Origin: Betaproteobacteria bacterium
GTDB taxonomy: Bacteria > Pseudomonadota > Gammaproteobacteria > Burkholderiales > Burkholderiaceae_C
Reading direction: 5' to 3'
NCBI GenBank assembly: GCA_013289985.1
Contig: JABCYW010000002.1
Location: 1 to 64,000 of the forward strand
DNA: 64,000 nucleotides
Part shown: positions 29,093 through 39,098 of the stretch, piece after piece
Layout: each line of letters starts with the position of its first letter
Numbering within the stretch: the stretch's first letter is position 1
Translations under genes and position numbers: made by a program
Notes under the pieces: model-generated
Told to the model about the DNA's origin: nothing
What the model saw: the letters and a program-made list of their open reading frames with translations, nothing else
Databases searched by the model: none

Positions 29093-29117
29093 AATGGGCC
29101 CGACCGGGCCCATTTTT
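29093..29117 (+). terminator. Rho-independent terminator after the MHS transporter
   Basis: Arms AATGGGCCCG and CGGGCCCATT with a 2-base centre, followed by a T run, 22 bases after the transporter stop. The very tight centre means the top pairs probably open to form the loop. Strong and oriented for the plus strand. Confidence 0.85.
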
Positions 29118-29304
29118 CATGCTGTCGCGCCCGCGGAACGGTGATTTCGCAAGGCATTGACGCGGCGCGCGCGGGGGTGGGATCTCCAGTGCACAATGGG
29201 TCGTCACTGCCTCGGAAAAGAGGGCGGGATACAAGGCGCGGCGCTTGCCCGCGACCTGCTGGTGGACGGGGTGGCCGATGACGGCCTCGGCGCTGGGGGC
29301 TGGA

Positions 29305-30915
29305 ATGGCGGAACAGGATCTGTTGGACGACGACCTTCGCGCGCTCGACCGTGAGGCCGAGGAGCGCGGCGCCTCGGGGTTGGACGCGATACGGGCGGCG
29401 GTCGACCGGATGCGCGGCGACGGCGATCGCGACCGGCTTGCCTGGGCGCTTCCGCCGCTGGCGCGGGCGTTCGCGCTGTGCGAGAAGTTCGAGGAAGCCG
29501 AGGCGGCCGCCAACGAGGCGCTGGCGCACTTCCGCGTCAACGGTTCCGTGCGGGGGCAGGCGTTCGCGCTGAACGCGCTGGGCGTCACCGCCCTGCGCCG
29601 CGGCGTGCCGTCGCGGGCGCTGGAGGTGGCGGGCGAGGCCGTGGTGCTGGCCCGCGCCGCCGAGGATCCCGTCCTGCAGGTGCGCATCGCCAACACGCTG
29701 GGCATCGTGCTCAACGATATCGGGCGCCTGCCCGAGGCGGTGCAGATCTTCGAGGAGGGGCTGCGCGCATCGCGCGGCTTCCTGGGCGAGGCGGTGGTGC
29801 TGCGGCTGCGCTCGAACCTGTCGCTGGCGCTCGGCCGCTGGGCGCTCAAGGAGCACGACGACGGCGTTGCCGAGACCACCTGGCGTCCGCGCGCCGAGCG
29901 CGCGATCGAGCTGATGGTGCCCACGCTGCAGACCTGGCGCGAGGAGAAGAAATGGGTGGAGATCAGCAACGCGCTCGATCACCTGGCCATCTCGCACATC
30001 GTGCTCGGCGACCTGGCGGCCGCGCACGCGTCGCTGGACGAGGCCGAGTCGCTGATGGACGCGTCGGCGCCGCACTCGATGGTGTTCTTCAGCTGCGCCC
30101 GCGCCAGGGCCCACCTGCACGCGAACGAGCCGCAGCTGGCGCTGCAGGCGCTGGAGCGCGGCCGCGTGGCCGCCGACAGCCGCGGCGGCCACATGCACAT
30201 GGACGAGCTGTTCCGCCTGAAGTCGCAGGCGCACGAGGCGCGCGGCGAGTGGCACGATGCGCTGGTCGCCCACAAGCGGTTCCATGAGCTGCGTTCGCGC
30301 ATGGTGCTGGAGCGCGCGGAGCAACAGGCCTCGGCCCTCGTCGTGGCGCTGAGCACCGAGCGCGCGCTGCGCCAGGTGAGCGAGGAACGCGACCGCGCCG
30401 AGCGCGCGCACCTGGAGGCGCGCCACGACCAGCTCACCGGCCTGGCCAACCGGCGCCGCTTCGACGAGTTCCTGGCCGGCGTGCTGCCGCGCGCCAGCGA
30501 CCAGCATCCCGTGTCGCTGGTGCTGATCGACCTCGACCATTTCAAGTCCATCAACGACCGCTACCGCCACCTGGCCGGCGACGCGGCGCTGCGCTGGGTG
30601 GCCACGCACCTGCAGGCGCAGTGCCGCCAGACCGACCTGCCGGCGCGCCTGGGCGGCGACGAATTCGCGCTGGTGCTGTCGGCACCGCTGGCCGTCGCGC
30701 ACCATGTGTGCAACCGCCTGCGCGTGGCCGTCGCCGAACGCGCCACCGGCCTGCCGGCCGACGTCACCATCCGGCTGAGTGCCGGCATCGCCGAGGCCAC
30801 CGCGCCGTGCGACGCCGTCCACCTGTTCAAGCGCGCCGACGAGGCCCTCTACGCGGCCAAGGCCGCGGGCCGCGACGCCGTGCACGACGACATCCCCGAC
30901 GCGCGCCACGGCTAG
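29305..30915 (+). CDS. TPR-GGDEF diguanylate cyclase
   Basis: 536 residues. Residues 1-350 are helical repeats of TPR type (WALPPLARAFALCEKFEEAEAAANEALAHFR and following), with a short coiled coil at about 350-375. The GGDEF domain follows: DQLTGLANRRRFDEFL, LIDLDHFKSINDRYRHLAGD (metal and substrate Asp), and LGGDEFALVL with the catalytic signature intact, so it should make cyclic-di-GMP. No membrane span or signal peptide. The ATG at 29305 aligns with its paralogue at 38906; an in-frame ATG at 29245 is less likely. Only 33 bases separate it from the ribonucleotide reductase, so they may share a transcript. Confidence 0.9.
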   Translation: MAEQDLLDDDLRALDREAEERGASGLDAIRAAVDRMRGDGDRDRLAWALPPLARAFALCEKFEEAEAAANEALAHFRVNGSVRGQAFALNALGVTALRRGVPSRALEVAGEAVVLARAAEDPVLQVRIANTLGIVLNDIGRLPEAVQIFEEGLRASRGFLGEAVVLRLRSNLSLALGRWALKEHDDGVAETTWRPRAERAIELMVPTLQTWREEKKWVEISNALDHLAISHIVLGDLAAAHASLDEAESLMDASAPHSMVFFSCARARAHLHANEPQLALQALERGRVAADSRGGHMHMDELFRLKSQAHEARGEWHDALVAHKRFHELRSRMVLERAEQQASALVVALSTERALRQVSEERDRAERAHLEARHDQLTGLANRRRFDEFLAGVLPRASDQHPVSLVLIDLDHFKSINDRYRHLAGDAALRWVATHLQAQCRQTDLPARLGGDEFALVLSAPLAVAHHVCNRLRVAVAERATGLPADVTIRLSAGIAEATAPCDAVHLFKRADEALYAAKAAGRDAVHDDIPDARHG

Positions 30916-30948
30916 CCGCCGCGCGCGTCGCCGAAACGAGGACAACCC

Positions 30949-33900
30949 ATGACCACCGACCTCCAACGCGGCCTCTACGACGCGCTCGCCCCGGACGCGG
31001 GCGACGCGCCCGCGCTGCCCGGCGGGCTGCCGCCGCAGGACATCAGCACCGAGGTGCTGCTCGAGAAGTACGCCAAGGGCGACGAGAAGGACCTGCACGA
31101 CGTGCGCGCGCGCGTCGCGCTGGCGCTCGCGCAGGTGGAAGCGCCCGACCAGCGCGAGGCCTGGGCCGCGCGCTTCCTCGACGCGCTGCAGGGCGGCTTC
31201 GTGCCCGCGGGCCGCATCAACTCAGCCGCCGGCACCGAGCTCACCGCCACGCTCATCAACTGCTTCGTGCAGCCCGTGGGCGACTCCATCGCGCAGGCCG
31301 AGGACTCGGTGCCGGGCATCTACACGGCGCTCACCGAGGCGGCGGAGACCATGCGCCGCGGCGGCGGCGTGGGCTACGACTTCTCGCGCATCCGCCCGCA
31401 AGGCGCCTGGGTGGGCTCCACGCGCAGCCGCGCCTCGGGCCCGGTCAGCTACATGCGCGTGTTCGACCGCAGCTGCGAGACGGTGGAGTCCGCCGGCAGC
31501 CGGCGCGGCGCGCAGATGGCCGTGCTGCGCTGCGACCACCCCGACATCGAGGCGTTCATCCACGCCAAGGACAAGGGCGACCTCACCAACTTCAACATCT
31601 CGGTGGGCGTCACCGACGCGTTCATGCAGGCCGTCGACGACGACACGACCTTCGACCTCGTCCACCGCGCCCAGCCCAGCGAGGAACAGATCGCCGCCGG
31701 CGCGAAGCAGCGCGACGACGGCCTGTGGATCTACCGCCAGCCGCGTGCCCGCGCGCTGTGGGACCAGATCATGCGCTGCACCTACGACCACGCCGAGCCG
31801 GGCGTGCTGTTCCTGGACCGGATCAACCAGGACAACAACCTGAGCTATTGCGAGACGATCGCGGCGACGAATCCGTGCGTGACCGGGGACACGCGGCTTG
31901 CCACCCAGCATGGCCTGGCGTCCATTCTTGCGCTCGAGGCCAACGGTGCCGCACTGGATTGCACGGTCGACCGGCGCGCGCTCGGCGAGACAACGCGCGG
32001 TACGGCGACGCGAACGGCAAAGGCGGCCTTCCAGACGGCGGCGCGGTCAAAGGTGTTCCGTGTGCAGACCGTGGAAGGCTACGAGATCACGGCGACGCCT
32101 TGGCACGACTTCTATACGACGCGCGGCAAGATCAAGCTGCCCGAACTGGTGCCCGGCGACGAGTTGTTGGTTCAGTCCGGAAAGGGGCAGTTTGGTGAGC
32201 AGGGCAGCGCGGAGCTTGGCCTCCTGATCGGGTTGATCACGGGAGATGGCCACTTCACGAATCGAGGCAAGGGGCAGATGGCTGCGGTCGTCAACCTGTG
32301 GGGCGAGGACCGGCAGCTGGCAGCACAGGTATGCGAGACGGTCAATGCCTTGATCGCCGGCGAAACTCAGAGAACGCGCGACTATGTTTGCCGTCCTGTG
32401 TCCGTTTCGACCCGTCAGCTCGTCATCATTCGCTCGACGCTGTTGGCGCGGGTACTGGAACGTTTCGATTTCAACGCCGCGACCAAGCTCGCGGTACCCG
32501 AGGTCGTATGGCAAGGGAGCGAGGCCTGTGTCCGCGGCTACCTTCAGGGTCTGTTCCAGATCGACGGGACGGTCAACGTCAGCGGCCACAACCACAACAA
32601 GAGCTGTTCCGTCAGGCTTTCTTCCGTGAACCGCCGGATGCTGCAGGACGTGCAGGTGTTGCTCTCCAACTTCGGCATCTTCTCTCGAATCCACCTGCGA
32701 CGACGTGCGTCCCTGCGGCCGATGCCCGACGGCAAGGGCGGCCTCCGCCACTACGTCTGCCAGGCGCAATACGAGTTGCTCATCGATGGCGAATCGAGAG
32801 AGACCTTCATGCGAGACATCGGCTTCCCGTTGCCGGCGAAGCGGGAGAAGTACGAGGTCTGGTCAGGCGACCGGATCCAGCGCAAGACGCAGCGCTTCAC
32901 CGCGAGAGTCAGCACTGTCGAATTCGCCGGTGTCGAACCGGTCTACGACACGACTCAGCCCGACGGCAACACGGTCATCTTCAATGGCCTGGTGACCGGG
33001 CAATGCGGCGAACAGCCGCTCCCGCCCTACGGCTGCTGCTGCCTCGGCTCCATCAACCTCACCCATTTCGTCCGCAACCCGTTCGCCGACGACGCGAGCT
33101 TCGACTACGCCGCCTTCAACGCCGTCGCCAAGACCGCCACCCGCATGCTGGACAACGTGCTGGACATCACCGTCTGGCCGCTGCCCGCGCAGCTGGCCGA
33201 GGCCAACGCAAAGCGGCGCGTGGGCCTGGGCTTCACGGGCCTGGGCGACGCGCTGGTGATGCTCAACCTGCGCTACGACACGCCCGCCGCGCGCGACGAG
33301 GCCGGGCGCATCGCGCAGGCCATGCGCGACGCGGCCTACGACGCGTCGGCCGACCTCGCGGTGGAGCGCGGCGCGTTCCCGCTGTTCAACGCCGACCTGT
33401 ACCTGTCGCGCGGCACCTTCGCCTCGCGCCTGCCGCCGGCGCTCAAGGACAAGATCCGCGCGCAGGGTCTGCGCAACTCGCACCTGCTGTCCATCGCACC
33501 CACCGGCACCATCAGCTTGGCCTTCGCCGACAACGCGAGCAACGGCATCGAGCCGCCGTTCTCGTGGTCGTACACGCGCAAGAAGCGCATGCCCGACGGC
33601 GGCGCCAAGGAATACGCGGTGGAGGATCACGCGTGGCGGCTGTATCGCCACCTCAAGGGCACCGATGCGCCGCTCACCGACGCGTTCGTCACCGCGCTCG
33701 AGATGAGCGCCGAGAGCCACGCCGCGATGGTGGCCACCGTCGCGCCCTTCGTGGACACGGCCATCAGCAAGACAGTGAACGTGCCGGCCGACTACCCGTT
33801 CGCCGACTTCGAGGGCCTGTACCGCTTCGCGTGGAAGTCCGGCCTCAAGGGCCTGGCCACCTACCGGCCCAACGCGGTGCTGGGGTCGGTGCTGAGCACC

Positions 33901-35079
33901 ACGCCCGCCGCGTCCGGGCCCCTGCCCAACGCGGCCACCACCGAGACTCCGCAGCCGCTGGTGGCCTCGGTCGACGGCGGCGGCAACCTGGCCGACCAGC
34001 GCCTCACGCTCGATCGCCCGTCCACCGCGGTGATGAGCTCGCTGCGCTGGCCCGGCCGCCCCGAGATGAACGGCGGCAACCCGGCATGGACGTACATGAT
34101 CCGCCACCCGCACGGCGAGTTCGCGCTGTTCGTCGGCGAGATGCCCGCGCAGGCCGGCCCCGGCTTCGGCCTGTTCGCGCAGAGCGTGCCATTCGAGGTG
34201 TGGGTCAACGGCGCCGAGCAGCCGCGCGGCCTGTCGGCGCTGGCCAAGACGCTGTCGATGGACATGCGCGTCAACGATCCGCAGTGGCTCAAGCTGAAGC
34301 TCGACGTGCTGGCCACCGTGGCCGAGGAGCGCGCCTTCGACATGCCGTTCCCGCCCGCCGGCGAGCGCCGCCTGTTCCCCGGCGTCGTGGCCGCCACCGC
34401 CGCCGTCATCCGCTGGCGCTGCGAGCAGCTCGGCGCGCTCGCCGAGGGCGGCCCCGCGCCCATGCTCGACGCGATGTTCAGCCGCGACGAGCCGCGCACC
34501 GGTACCGCCGGCACGCTGGCCTGGGCCGTGGACGTCGACAACCCGGCCACCGGCGAGAGCTTCACGCTCACGATGAAGGAGGTGACGCTGCGCTCGGCCG
34601 CTGGCGCCAACGCGCCCGCGGGCGCCGCGCCCACGCTCGTCACGCGCCCGTGCGCGGTGGGCTTCTCCGGCAACTACCCGCGCGCGCTCGACGGCCTCGC
34701 GCGCCTGCTGTCGCTCGACATGCGGGTGATCGACCCGGCCTGGATCGGCATGAAGCTGCGCAAGCTGCTCAACGTCGGCGAGCCGCTGGGCCACTTCATG
34801 GCGCCGCTGCCGGGCCAGAAGCGCCAGCAGGTGTGGCCGTCGACGATCGCCTACGTCGCGCGCCTGATGATCCACCGCTACGCGATGCTGGGCGTGCTGG
34901 ACGAGGAAGGCTTCCCGCTGGGCGCGATGGGCCTGCTGGAGCCGCCCGCGCCGCGCGCCACCGGCCAGCTCGCGCCGCAGGCCGGCATGCCGTGCCCCGA
35001 GTGCGGCAACGCCACGATGATCCACAAGGACGGGTGCGATTTCTGCACGTCGTGCGGGTACGTGGGGGCCTGCGGCTGA
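30949..35079 (+). CDS. nrdJ: Class II (B12-dependent) ribonucleotide reductase precursor with intein
   Basis: 1376 residues as translated, 1000 after removal of the 376-residue intein at 310-685. It reduces ribonucleotides with adenosylcobalamin. The host parts show [12 protein letters not shown] (redox cysteine), [14 protein letters not shown] with radical Cys and Glu (spliced residues 308-321), [17 protein letters not shown] (substrate phosphate loop), two TSCPD-type domains in the C-terminal third, and a terminal cysteine cluster (CPECG and CTSCG) that may bind metal or act as redox thiols. GAGGACAACCC precedes the ATG. There is no cobalamin riboswitch in the 33-base gap upstream. Confidence 0.93.
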   Translation: MTTDLQRGLYDALAPDAGDAPALPGGLPPQDISTEVLLEKYAKGDEKDLHDVRARVALALAQVEAPDQREAWAARFLDALQGGFVPAGRINSAAGTELTATLINCFVQPVGDSIAQAEDSVPGIYTALTEAAETMRRGGGVGYDFSRIRPQGAWVGSTRSRASGPVSYMRVFDRSCETVESAGSRRGAQMAVLRCDHPDIEAFIHAKDKGDLTNFNISVGVTDAFMQAVDDDTTFDLVHRAQPSEEQIAAGAKQRDDGLWIYRQPRARALWDQIMRCTYDHAEPGVLFLDRINQDNNLSYCETIAATNPCVTGDTRLATQHGLASILALEANGAALDCTVDRRALGETTRGTATRTAKAAFQTAARSKVFRVQTVEGYEITATPWHDFYTTRGKIKLPELVPGDELLVQSGKGQFGEQGSAELGLLIGLITGDGHFTNRGKGQMAAVVNLWGEDRQLAAQVCETVNALIAGETQRTRDYVCRPVSVSTRQLVIIRSTLLARVLERFDFNAATKLAVPEVVWQGSEACVRGYLQGLFQIDGTVNVSGHNHNKSCSVRLSSVNRRMLQDVQVLLSNFGIFSRIHLRRRASLRPMPDGKGGLRHYVCQAQYELLIDGESRETFMRDIGFPLPAKREKYEVWSGDRIQRKTQRFTARVSTVEFAGVEPVYDTTQPDGNTVIFNGLVTGQCGEQPLPPYGCCCLGSINLTHFVRNPFADDASFDYAAFNAVAKTATRMLDNVLDITVWPLPAQLAEANAKRRVGLGFTGLGDALVMLNLRYDTPAARDEAGRIAQAMRDAAYDASADLAVERGAFPLFNADLYLSRGTFASRLPPALKDKIRAQGLRNSHLLSIAPTGTISLAFADNASNGIEPPFSWSYTRKKRMPDGGAKEYAVEDHAWRLYRHLKGTDAPLTDAFVTALEMSAESHAAMVATVAPFVDTAISKTVNVPADYPFADFEGLYRFAWKSGLKGLATYRPNAVLGSVLSTTPAASGPLPNAATTETPQPLVASVDGGGNLADQRLTLDRPSTAVMSSLRWPGRPEMNGGNPAWTYMIRHPHGEFALFVGEMPAQAGPGFGLFAQSVPFEVWVNGAEQPRGLSALAKTLSMDMRVNDPQWLKLKLDVLATVAEERAFDMPFPPAGERRLFPGVVAATAAVIRWRCEQLGALAEGGPAPMLDAMFSRDEPRTGTAGTLAWAVDVDNPATGESFTLTMKEVTLRSAAGANAPAGAAPTLVTRPCAVGFSGNYPRALDGLARLLSLDMRVIDPAWIGMKLRKLLNVGEPLGHFMAPLPGQKRQQVWPSTIAYVARLMIHRYAMLGVLDEEGFPLGAMGLLEPPAPRATGQLAPQAGMPCPECGNATMIHKDGCDFCTSCGYVGACG
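31876..33003 (+). mobile_element. Intein with LAGLIDADG homing endonuclease in nrdJ
   Basis: 376 codons from Cys310 to Gln685 of the precursor. Block A is [10 protein letters not shown]. Block B TATPWHDF has Thr383 and His386. The endonuclease motifs are [12 protein letters not shown] (425-436, Asp433) and [12 protein letters not shown] (531-542, Asp539), both with the catalytic aspartate, so the homing enzyme looks intact. Block F is [16 protein letters not shown], with Asn where His is usual. The last residues are VTGQ, so the terminal residue is Gln and the penultimate is Gly instead of His-Asn. The +1 residue is Cys686, the radical cysteine of the enzyme. Base composition and codon choice (TTG, AAT, ATT more common) differ from the host gene. 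Confidence 0.93.
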
Positions 35080-35242
35080 TCGGGGGAATCCGCGAGCGGC
35101 TGAGTGGCGTTGCGTGGCGGCGGGCGCGGGACACGCTCGCAGGGCGCCAAAGTAGCGTCGACTGGCGCACTCGTATGCGCCTGGCGCTCGCCCGATAAGC
35201 GCGTCGAAGGTGCGGTGATGCAGCTCTCAGAGCGGAAAAGAT

Positions 35243-35287
35243 AACATATATGTTGACAGTAGTGGGTACATCGATAAACTATATGAT
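35243..35287 (+). promoter_or_regulatory. hipBA promoter and operator
   Basis: Perfect 12-bp palindrome AACATATATGTT (35243-35254) overlapping a consensus -35 TTGACA (35253-35258), with TAAACT at 35275-35280 as a possible -10 box after a 16-bp spacer. Transcription would start almost on the GTG at 35288, and there is no ribosome site, so the mRNA may be leaderless. Strongly AT-rich compared with the surroundings. HipB-type proteins bind such palindromes to repress their own operon. Confidence 0.6.
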
Positions 35288-35665
35288 GTGACGAAAGCCT
35301 CCAACGCCCTGGACCGGCTGCCCCCTGCCACCCTTGCAGCCATTGAAAAGCTGGGGGCCGACCTGGCCGTGGCCCGGCTGCGTCGTGGCGAGTCCCAGAG
35401 GACGTGGGCCAAGCGCATGGGTGTCTCGACGCCTACGCTGCAGCGCCTGGAGGCCGGCGATCCCGGCGTGTCCTTGGGCATCCTGGCCACCGCACTCTTC
35501 CTCATCAACCGCGATGGCCAGCTGACCAAGCTTGCCGCGCCCGAGGTCGATCAAGGCGCCATCGAACTCAGCGTCCAGGAAGCCAGCGATCTGGGCAAGC
35601 GCCGCGCCCAAGCCTCGGCCGAAGCCCGGCTGAAGCGTTCAGGTTCTGAGCCCTCGACGCGATGA
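35288..35665 (+). CDS. HipB-like XRE antitoxin
   Basis: 125 residues from a GTG start; no ATG is available in frame upstream. HTH_XRE domain at about residues 22-75: LAVARLRRGESQRTWAKRMGVSTPTLQRLEAGDPGVSLGILATALFLI. The charged C-terminal tail (EASDLGKRRAQASAEARLKR) could contact HipA. The stop overlaps the toxin start as ATGA, the standard coupling in hipBA. It should neutralise the kinase and bind the upstream palindrome. Confidence 0.87.
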   Translation: MTKASNALDRLPPATLAAIEKLGADLAVARLRRGESQRTWAKRMGVSTPTLQRLEAGDPGVSLGILATALFLINRDGQLTKLAAPEVDQGAIELSVQEASDLGKRRAQASAEARLKRSGSEPSTR

Positions 35666-37008
35666 CGACGATGACACAGCCGCCGGCGCCGCGCCACGAC
35701 ACCCTGTACCTCTGGTACCTCGGCAATCCCGCGGTGCCGCGCTACGTCGGCATCCTGCGACTCGTCGCGTCCGGCAAGGGAGTCTCCCTCCAGTACGGCG
35801 CCGAGTGGATCACGAGTGGCTTTCCCCTCAGCGAAGACCTGCCCCTGAGCGACGCCACGCACATGCCGCGCGGGCGCCTGACAGGCGACGGCGAGCGCGC
35901 GGTGGGCGCCGTCGACGACGCACGCCCTGACCGGTGGGGGCAGAAGGTGATTCGCGTCATCGTCAACCCGAAGCGCAGGTCGCTGATGGAGTACCTGTAC
36001 TACGCCGGCGACGACCGGTTCGGCGCACTCAGCGTGTCGACGAGTAGCGACGTCTACGCGCCCCATGCCACAGGCGCCTTGCCCAGGCTCGAGCAGGCCG
36101 AGGCACTCAGCCAGGTCGTCGCCAAGATCGAGGCGAGCGAGGAGTTGTCCGATCAGGAACAGAAGATGATCCAAGCCGGCGGCAGCATCGGCGGCGCCAA
36201 GCCGAAGGCGCTCATCGACATCGACGGGCATGAGTGGGTCATCAAGTTCTTCAACGGCGAGCCCGTGGACTCGCCCCTCATCGAGCACGCGACGATGACA
36301 CTGGCCCGGAAGGCCAGGATCACCGTTGCGACAACCCGGGTGATCAAGCTGCCGACGTCCAACGCCGTGGCGGTCAAGCGTTTCGACCGTGCCGATGGTC
36401 GCCGCATCCACAGCATCTCTGCGGGCACGGCGCTGCGCGCCGCCGCGGTCGACGCTGAGCCCGAGTTGAGCTACCCGGCACTCGCCCAGTTGCTGCGCCG
36501 CGCCGGCGTGACGCAGGACGACCGCAACGAGAAGGATGCGCGCGAGCTATTCCGGCGGATGGTCTTCAACATCCTGATCGACAACACCGACGACCATGAG
36601 AAGAACCACGCGCTCCTGGTAACTGCCCCTGAAGCTCACGGGAAATACGAGCTGGCGCCGGCCTACGACGTCTTGCCGACCGGTTCAGGCCAGGGATATC
36701 AGGAATTCGTCTGCGGCGCCGATGGGCATGACTCGACGCTGGCCAACGCCATGTCGCAGTCGGGCCTGTTCGGGATGACGCCAGCGGAAGCGGCCGCGGA
36801 GGCCGCCCGCGTGATCGGCGTCGTCAACGGCTGGCGCGAGCACTTTGAAGCCGAGGGCGTCTCGCAGCGCGACATCGAGAGCCTGGCCCAGCAGATCGAC
36901 GGCGACGATCTGCGTGCGCAGCGGGACGCATTCTCTCCAGCCGACTACGCAAGCAAAGGCATCCGGCAGCGCCGGAGCGGACCTTTCAGCCCTCGCCGAG
37001 AGCGGTGA
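35662..37008 (+). CDS. HipA-like serine/threonine kinase toxin
   Basis: 448 residues. HipA kinases phosphorylate tRNA synthetases or other translation targets and cause growth arrest or persistence. N-terminal subdomain, then the glycine-rich loop GGSIGGAKPK (173-182), where Ser175 is in the position of the regulatory phospho-serine loop, the ATP lysine in HEWVIKF, the catalytic loop NTDDHEKN (308-315), and the metal-binding ELAPAYDVLPT. All key residues are present, so the toxin looks functional. GC is lower than in neighbouring housekeeping genes, consistent with acquisition. Confidence 0.9.
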   Translation: MTTMTQPPAPRHDTLYLWYLGNPAVPRYVGILRLVASGKGVSLQYGAEWITSGFPLSEDLPLSDATHMPRGRLTGDGERAVGAVDDARPDRWGQKVIRVIVNPKRRSLMEYLYYAGDDRFGALSVSTSSDVYAPHATGALPRLEQAEALSQVVAKIEASEELSDQEQKMIQAGGSIGGAKPKALIDIDGHEWVIKFFNGEPVDSPLIEHATMTLARKARITVATTRVIKLPTSNAVAVKRFDRADGRRIHSISAGTALRAAAVDAEPELSYPALAQLLRRAGVTQDDRNEKDARELFRRMVFNILIDNTDDHEKNHALLVTAPEAHGKYELAPAYDVLPTGSGQGYQEFVCGADGHDSTLANAMSQSGLFGMTPAEAAAEAARVIGVVNGWREHFEAEGVSQRDIESLAQQIDGDDLRAQRDAFSPADYASKGIRQRRSGPFSPRRER

Positions 37009-37141
37009 TCGCAACGGCACTGATCAGCGATCAATCCGCATTCGGTGTGAAATGCCAGGGCAAGAACTCCGGCGCCCTACAGTCGCGCCGCGCCGAAATA
37101 GCCCCAGACCGTGTCGCTCGTGCCGGCCGCGTGGAGCGTGA

Positions 37142-37423
37142 GCAGATCGGCGGCTCGGTGTCGGCTCTGCGCTGGCGCGTGCCCTGTGCGCGCAGGCCTC
37201 GCGCGACCCACGGGCGCGCCCGCTGTCGGCGATCGTCTTCCGCGAGAACCGGGCCTCCGCCGCGCTGCTCGAGCGGCTCGGCTTCCGCTTCGCGGGCCTG
37301 TGCCCGGCGGGGCGCGGCGCGTTCGCCGCGCGCGAGCGGCTGCGCCATGTGCTGCGTGTCAAGGCGATGGCCGGCCTCATGAAGGGTGCGACACCCCCAC
37401 GCCGTCCCGCCCCTGCGTCTTGA
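37142..37423 (+). pseudogene. GNAT acetyltransferase remnant (C-terminal half)
   Basis: An open stretch with no usable start codon translates to about 93 residues beginning RRLGVGSALARAL, the acetyl-CoA-binding RxxGxG/A motif of GNAT enzymes, followed by LSAIVFRENRASAALLERLGFR, the classic motif-B pattern. A stop codon at 37139-37141 closes the frame upstream, and the N-terminal 60-70 residues of the domain are missing. Its last part overlaps the 3' end of the opposite-strand cyclase gene. Best read as a decayed gene cut by the arrival of the hipBA module or by deletion. Confidence 0.5.
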
Positions 37424-38906
37424 CGCCATACAGCGCCAGGTCGGCCCGCTGGATCAGCTCATGCTCCGCGCACGGCGAGCTGGTCTCGGCGATGCCGATG
37501 CTGAGCGTCATCGCCATGTCGCGCGGCAGCTCGCCGGGGCACGTGGACATGGCGGCGCGCAGGCGTTCGCAGATGCCGTGGGCGTGCGGCAGCGGCGCCG
37601 CCAGCACGAACGCGAACTCATCGCCGCCCAGCCGGACGGGCAGGTCGGTGTGGCGGCTCAAGGCCTGCATCTCCGAGGCGACCCAGCGCAGGGCGGCGTC
37701 GCCGATGGGGTGGCCGAAGCGGTCGTTGATGGCCTTGAAGAAGTCGACGTCGATCAGCGCGAGGCAGACGGGCGCCTCGGTGCCGACGCGCGGCAGCACG
37801 CCGGCGAGGTATTCGTCGAAGCGGCGGCGATTGGCCAGCCCGGTCAGGGCATCGTGCCGCGCCTCGAGCTGCATGCGCTCCACGCGCTGCAGCACCTGGC
37901 GTTCGTGCAGTTCGTGGAAGCGCCGGTAGGCCGCCAGCGCCTGCACCGGTTCGCACTGCGCCTCGTGCACGGCTGACTTCAGGCGCCAGAGTTCCTCGAC
38001 GTTGAACGCGCCGTCCTGCTGGTCGGCCATGGCCAGGCCCTGCTCGATGGCGCGCATGGCCTGCGAGGTCTCGTTCGCCTGCAGGTGCGCGCGCGCGCGG
38101 ATGGCGTGGAACGCGACGACCGACAGGGCCGGGATCTCCAGCCGCAGTCGCAGGCTGCCGGCGTCGAGCTCGGCATGGGCCTGTTCCAGCTGCCCGAGGG
38201 CGACATGGGACAACGCCAGGCAATCGCTCGCCTCCTGCGCCTCGTACTGGTTGCCGCGCAGGACCCACGCCTTGGCGACGCTCTCGGCCATCGCGACGGC
38301 TCGCTGGGCCACCGGCTTCCAGGTGGCCTCGGAAGCGTTGCGCTCGCGCGCGTCGATGGCCGTGCGGGCCAGGATCCAGCTCATGTTCGAGCGCAGGCGC
38401 AGCGTGGCGGGTTCCTCGGGATGCCGCGCGGTCAGGCCGATGGCCTCCTCGAGCACCTGCGAGGCCTCCGACGCCAGCCCGAAGTCCATCAGCGCGATCG
38501 CACGGATGTTGGCCGCGCGCGCCAGCAAGGAGAGCTCGCCCGCGGCCCGGGCGAGGGCGTTGGCCCGCAACACGGCGTCCAGCGCGGGCGCCGACCGCCC
38601 CTGCATCACGTGGACCAGCCCGTGCACGATGAGCGCCATGGTCTGCCCGCGCACGGAGCCCACCTGGCGGAAGTGCGACAGCGCCTCCTTGGCCACCGCC
38701 TCCGCGGCGTCGTACTGGCGATGGAACGCGAGCGCGCGCCCCAGCAGCGGGGACAGCCACATCAGCCGCTCGCGCTCGTCGCGCTCGCGCATCCGGTGGG
38801 CCGCCGCCTGGATCGCCGACAGCGCCGCCCCGCCGACCTCTTCGACGGCGGCATCCAGCGAACGCAATTCCTCGTCCAGCACCGCGACAGCCCCTTTTTT
38901 CACCAC
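37377..38906 (-). CDS. TPR-GGDEF diguanylate cyclase (paralogue)
   Basis: 509 residues from a GTG at 38906, chosen because VAVLDEELRSLDAAVEEVG then aligns with the start of the cyclase at 29305. Helical TPR repeats cover residues 15-320, with clear counterparts of each repeat in the paralogue, and the GGDEF domain runs from about 340: DALTGLANRRRFDEYL, LIDVDFFKAINDRFGHPIGD and LGGDEFAFVL, all intact. Cytoplasmic. The two genes are 6.5 kb apart in opposite orientation around nrdJ and hipBA. An ATG at 39035 would add 43 residues that have no match in the paralogue. Divergent from the MFS gene. Confidence 0.85.
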   Translation of the reverse strand: MVKKGAVAVLDEELRSLDAAVEEVGGAALSAIQAAAHRMRERDERERLMWLSPLLGRALAFHRQYDAAEAVAKEALSHFRQVGSVRGQTMALIVHGLVHVMQGRSAPALDAVLRANALARAAGELSLLARAANIRAIALMDFGLASEASQVLEEAIGLTARHPEEPATLRLRSNMSWILARTAIDARERNASEATWKPVAQRAVAMAESVAKAWVLRGNQYEAQEASDCLALSHVALGQLEQAHAELDAGSLRLRLEIPALSVVAFHAIRARAHLQANETSQAMRAIEQGLAMADQQDGAFNVEELWRLKSAVHEAQCEPVQALAAYRRFHELHERQVLQRVERMQLEARHDALTGLANRRRFDEYLAGVLPRVGTEAPVCLALIDVDFFKAINDRFGHPIGDAALRWVASEMQALSRHTDLPVRLGGDEFAFVLAAPLPHAHGICERLRAAMSTCPGELPRDMAMTLSIGIAETSSPCAEHELIQRADLALYGVKTQGRDGVGVSHPS

Positions 38907-39098
38907 CCCGCACCGATTCTCGCAGGATGCGGCGGCATTGCCGCGACCGCCGGAATCGACTGCACATCTCCGCCCAACGCTTGCACATAACGAACATTCC
39001 AGGGAAAGCCCGCACGCTGCCTTGCGCGCGCGCATGGACACTCCGCCAGAATCAGGCCGCCGCCGCCGCGGCCGCCACAACGAAGCGAGAGACAAGCC

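Noticed and set aside
30916-30948. Cobalamin riboswitch before the B12-dependent reductase
   Set aside because: Only 33 bases separate nrdJ from the cyclase gene, too short for a riboswitch.
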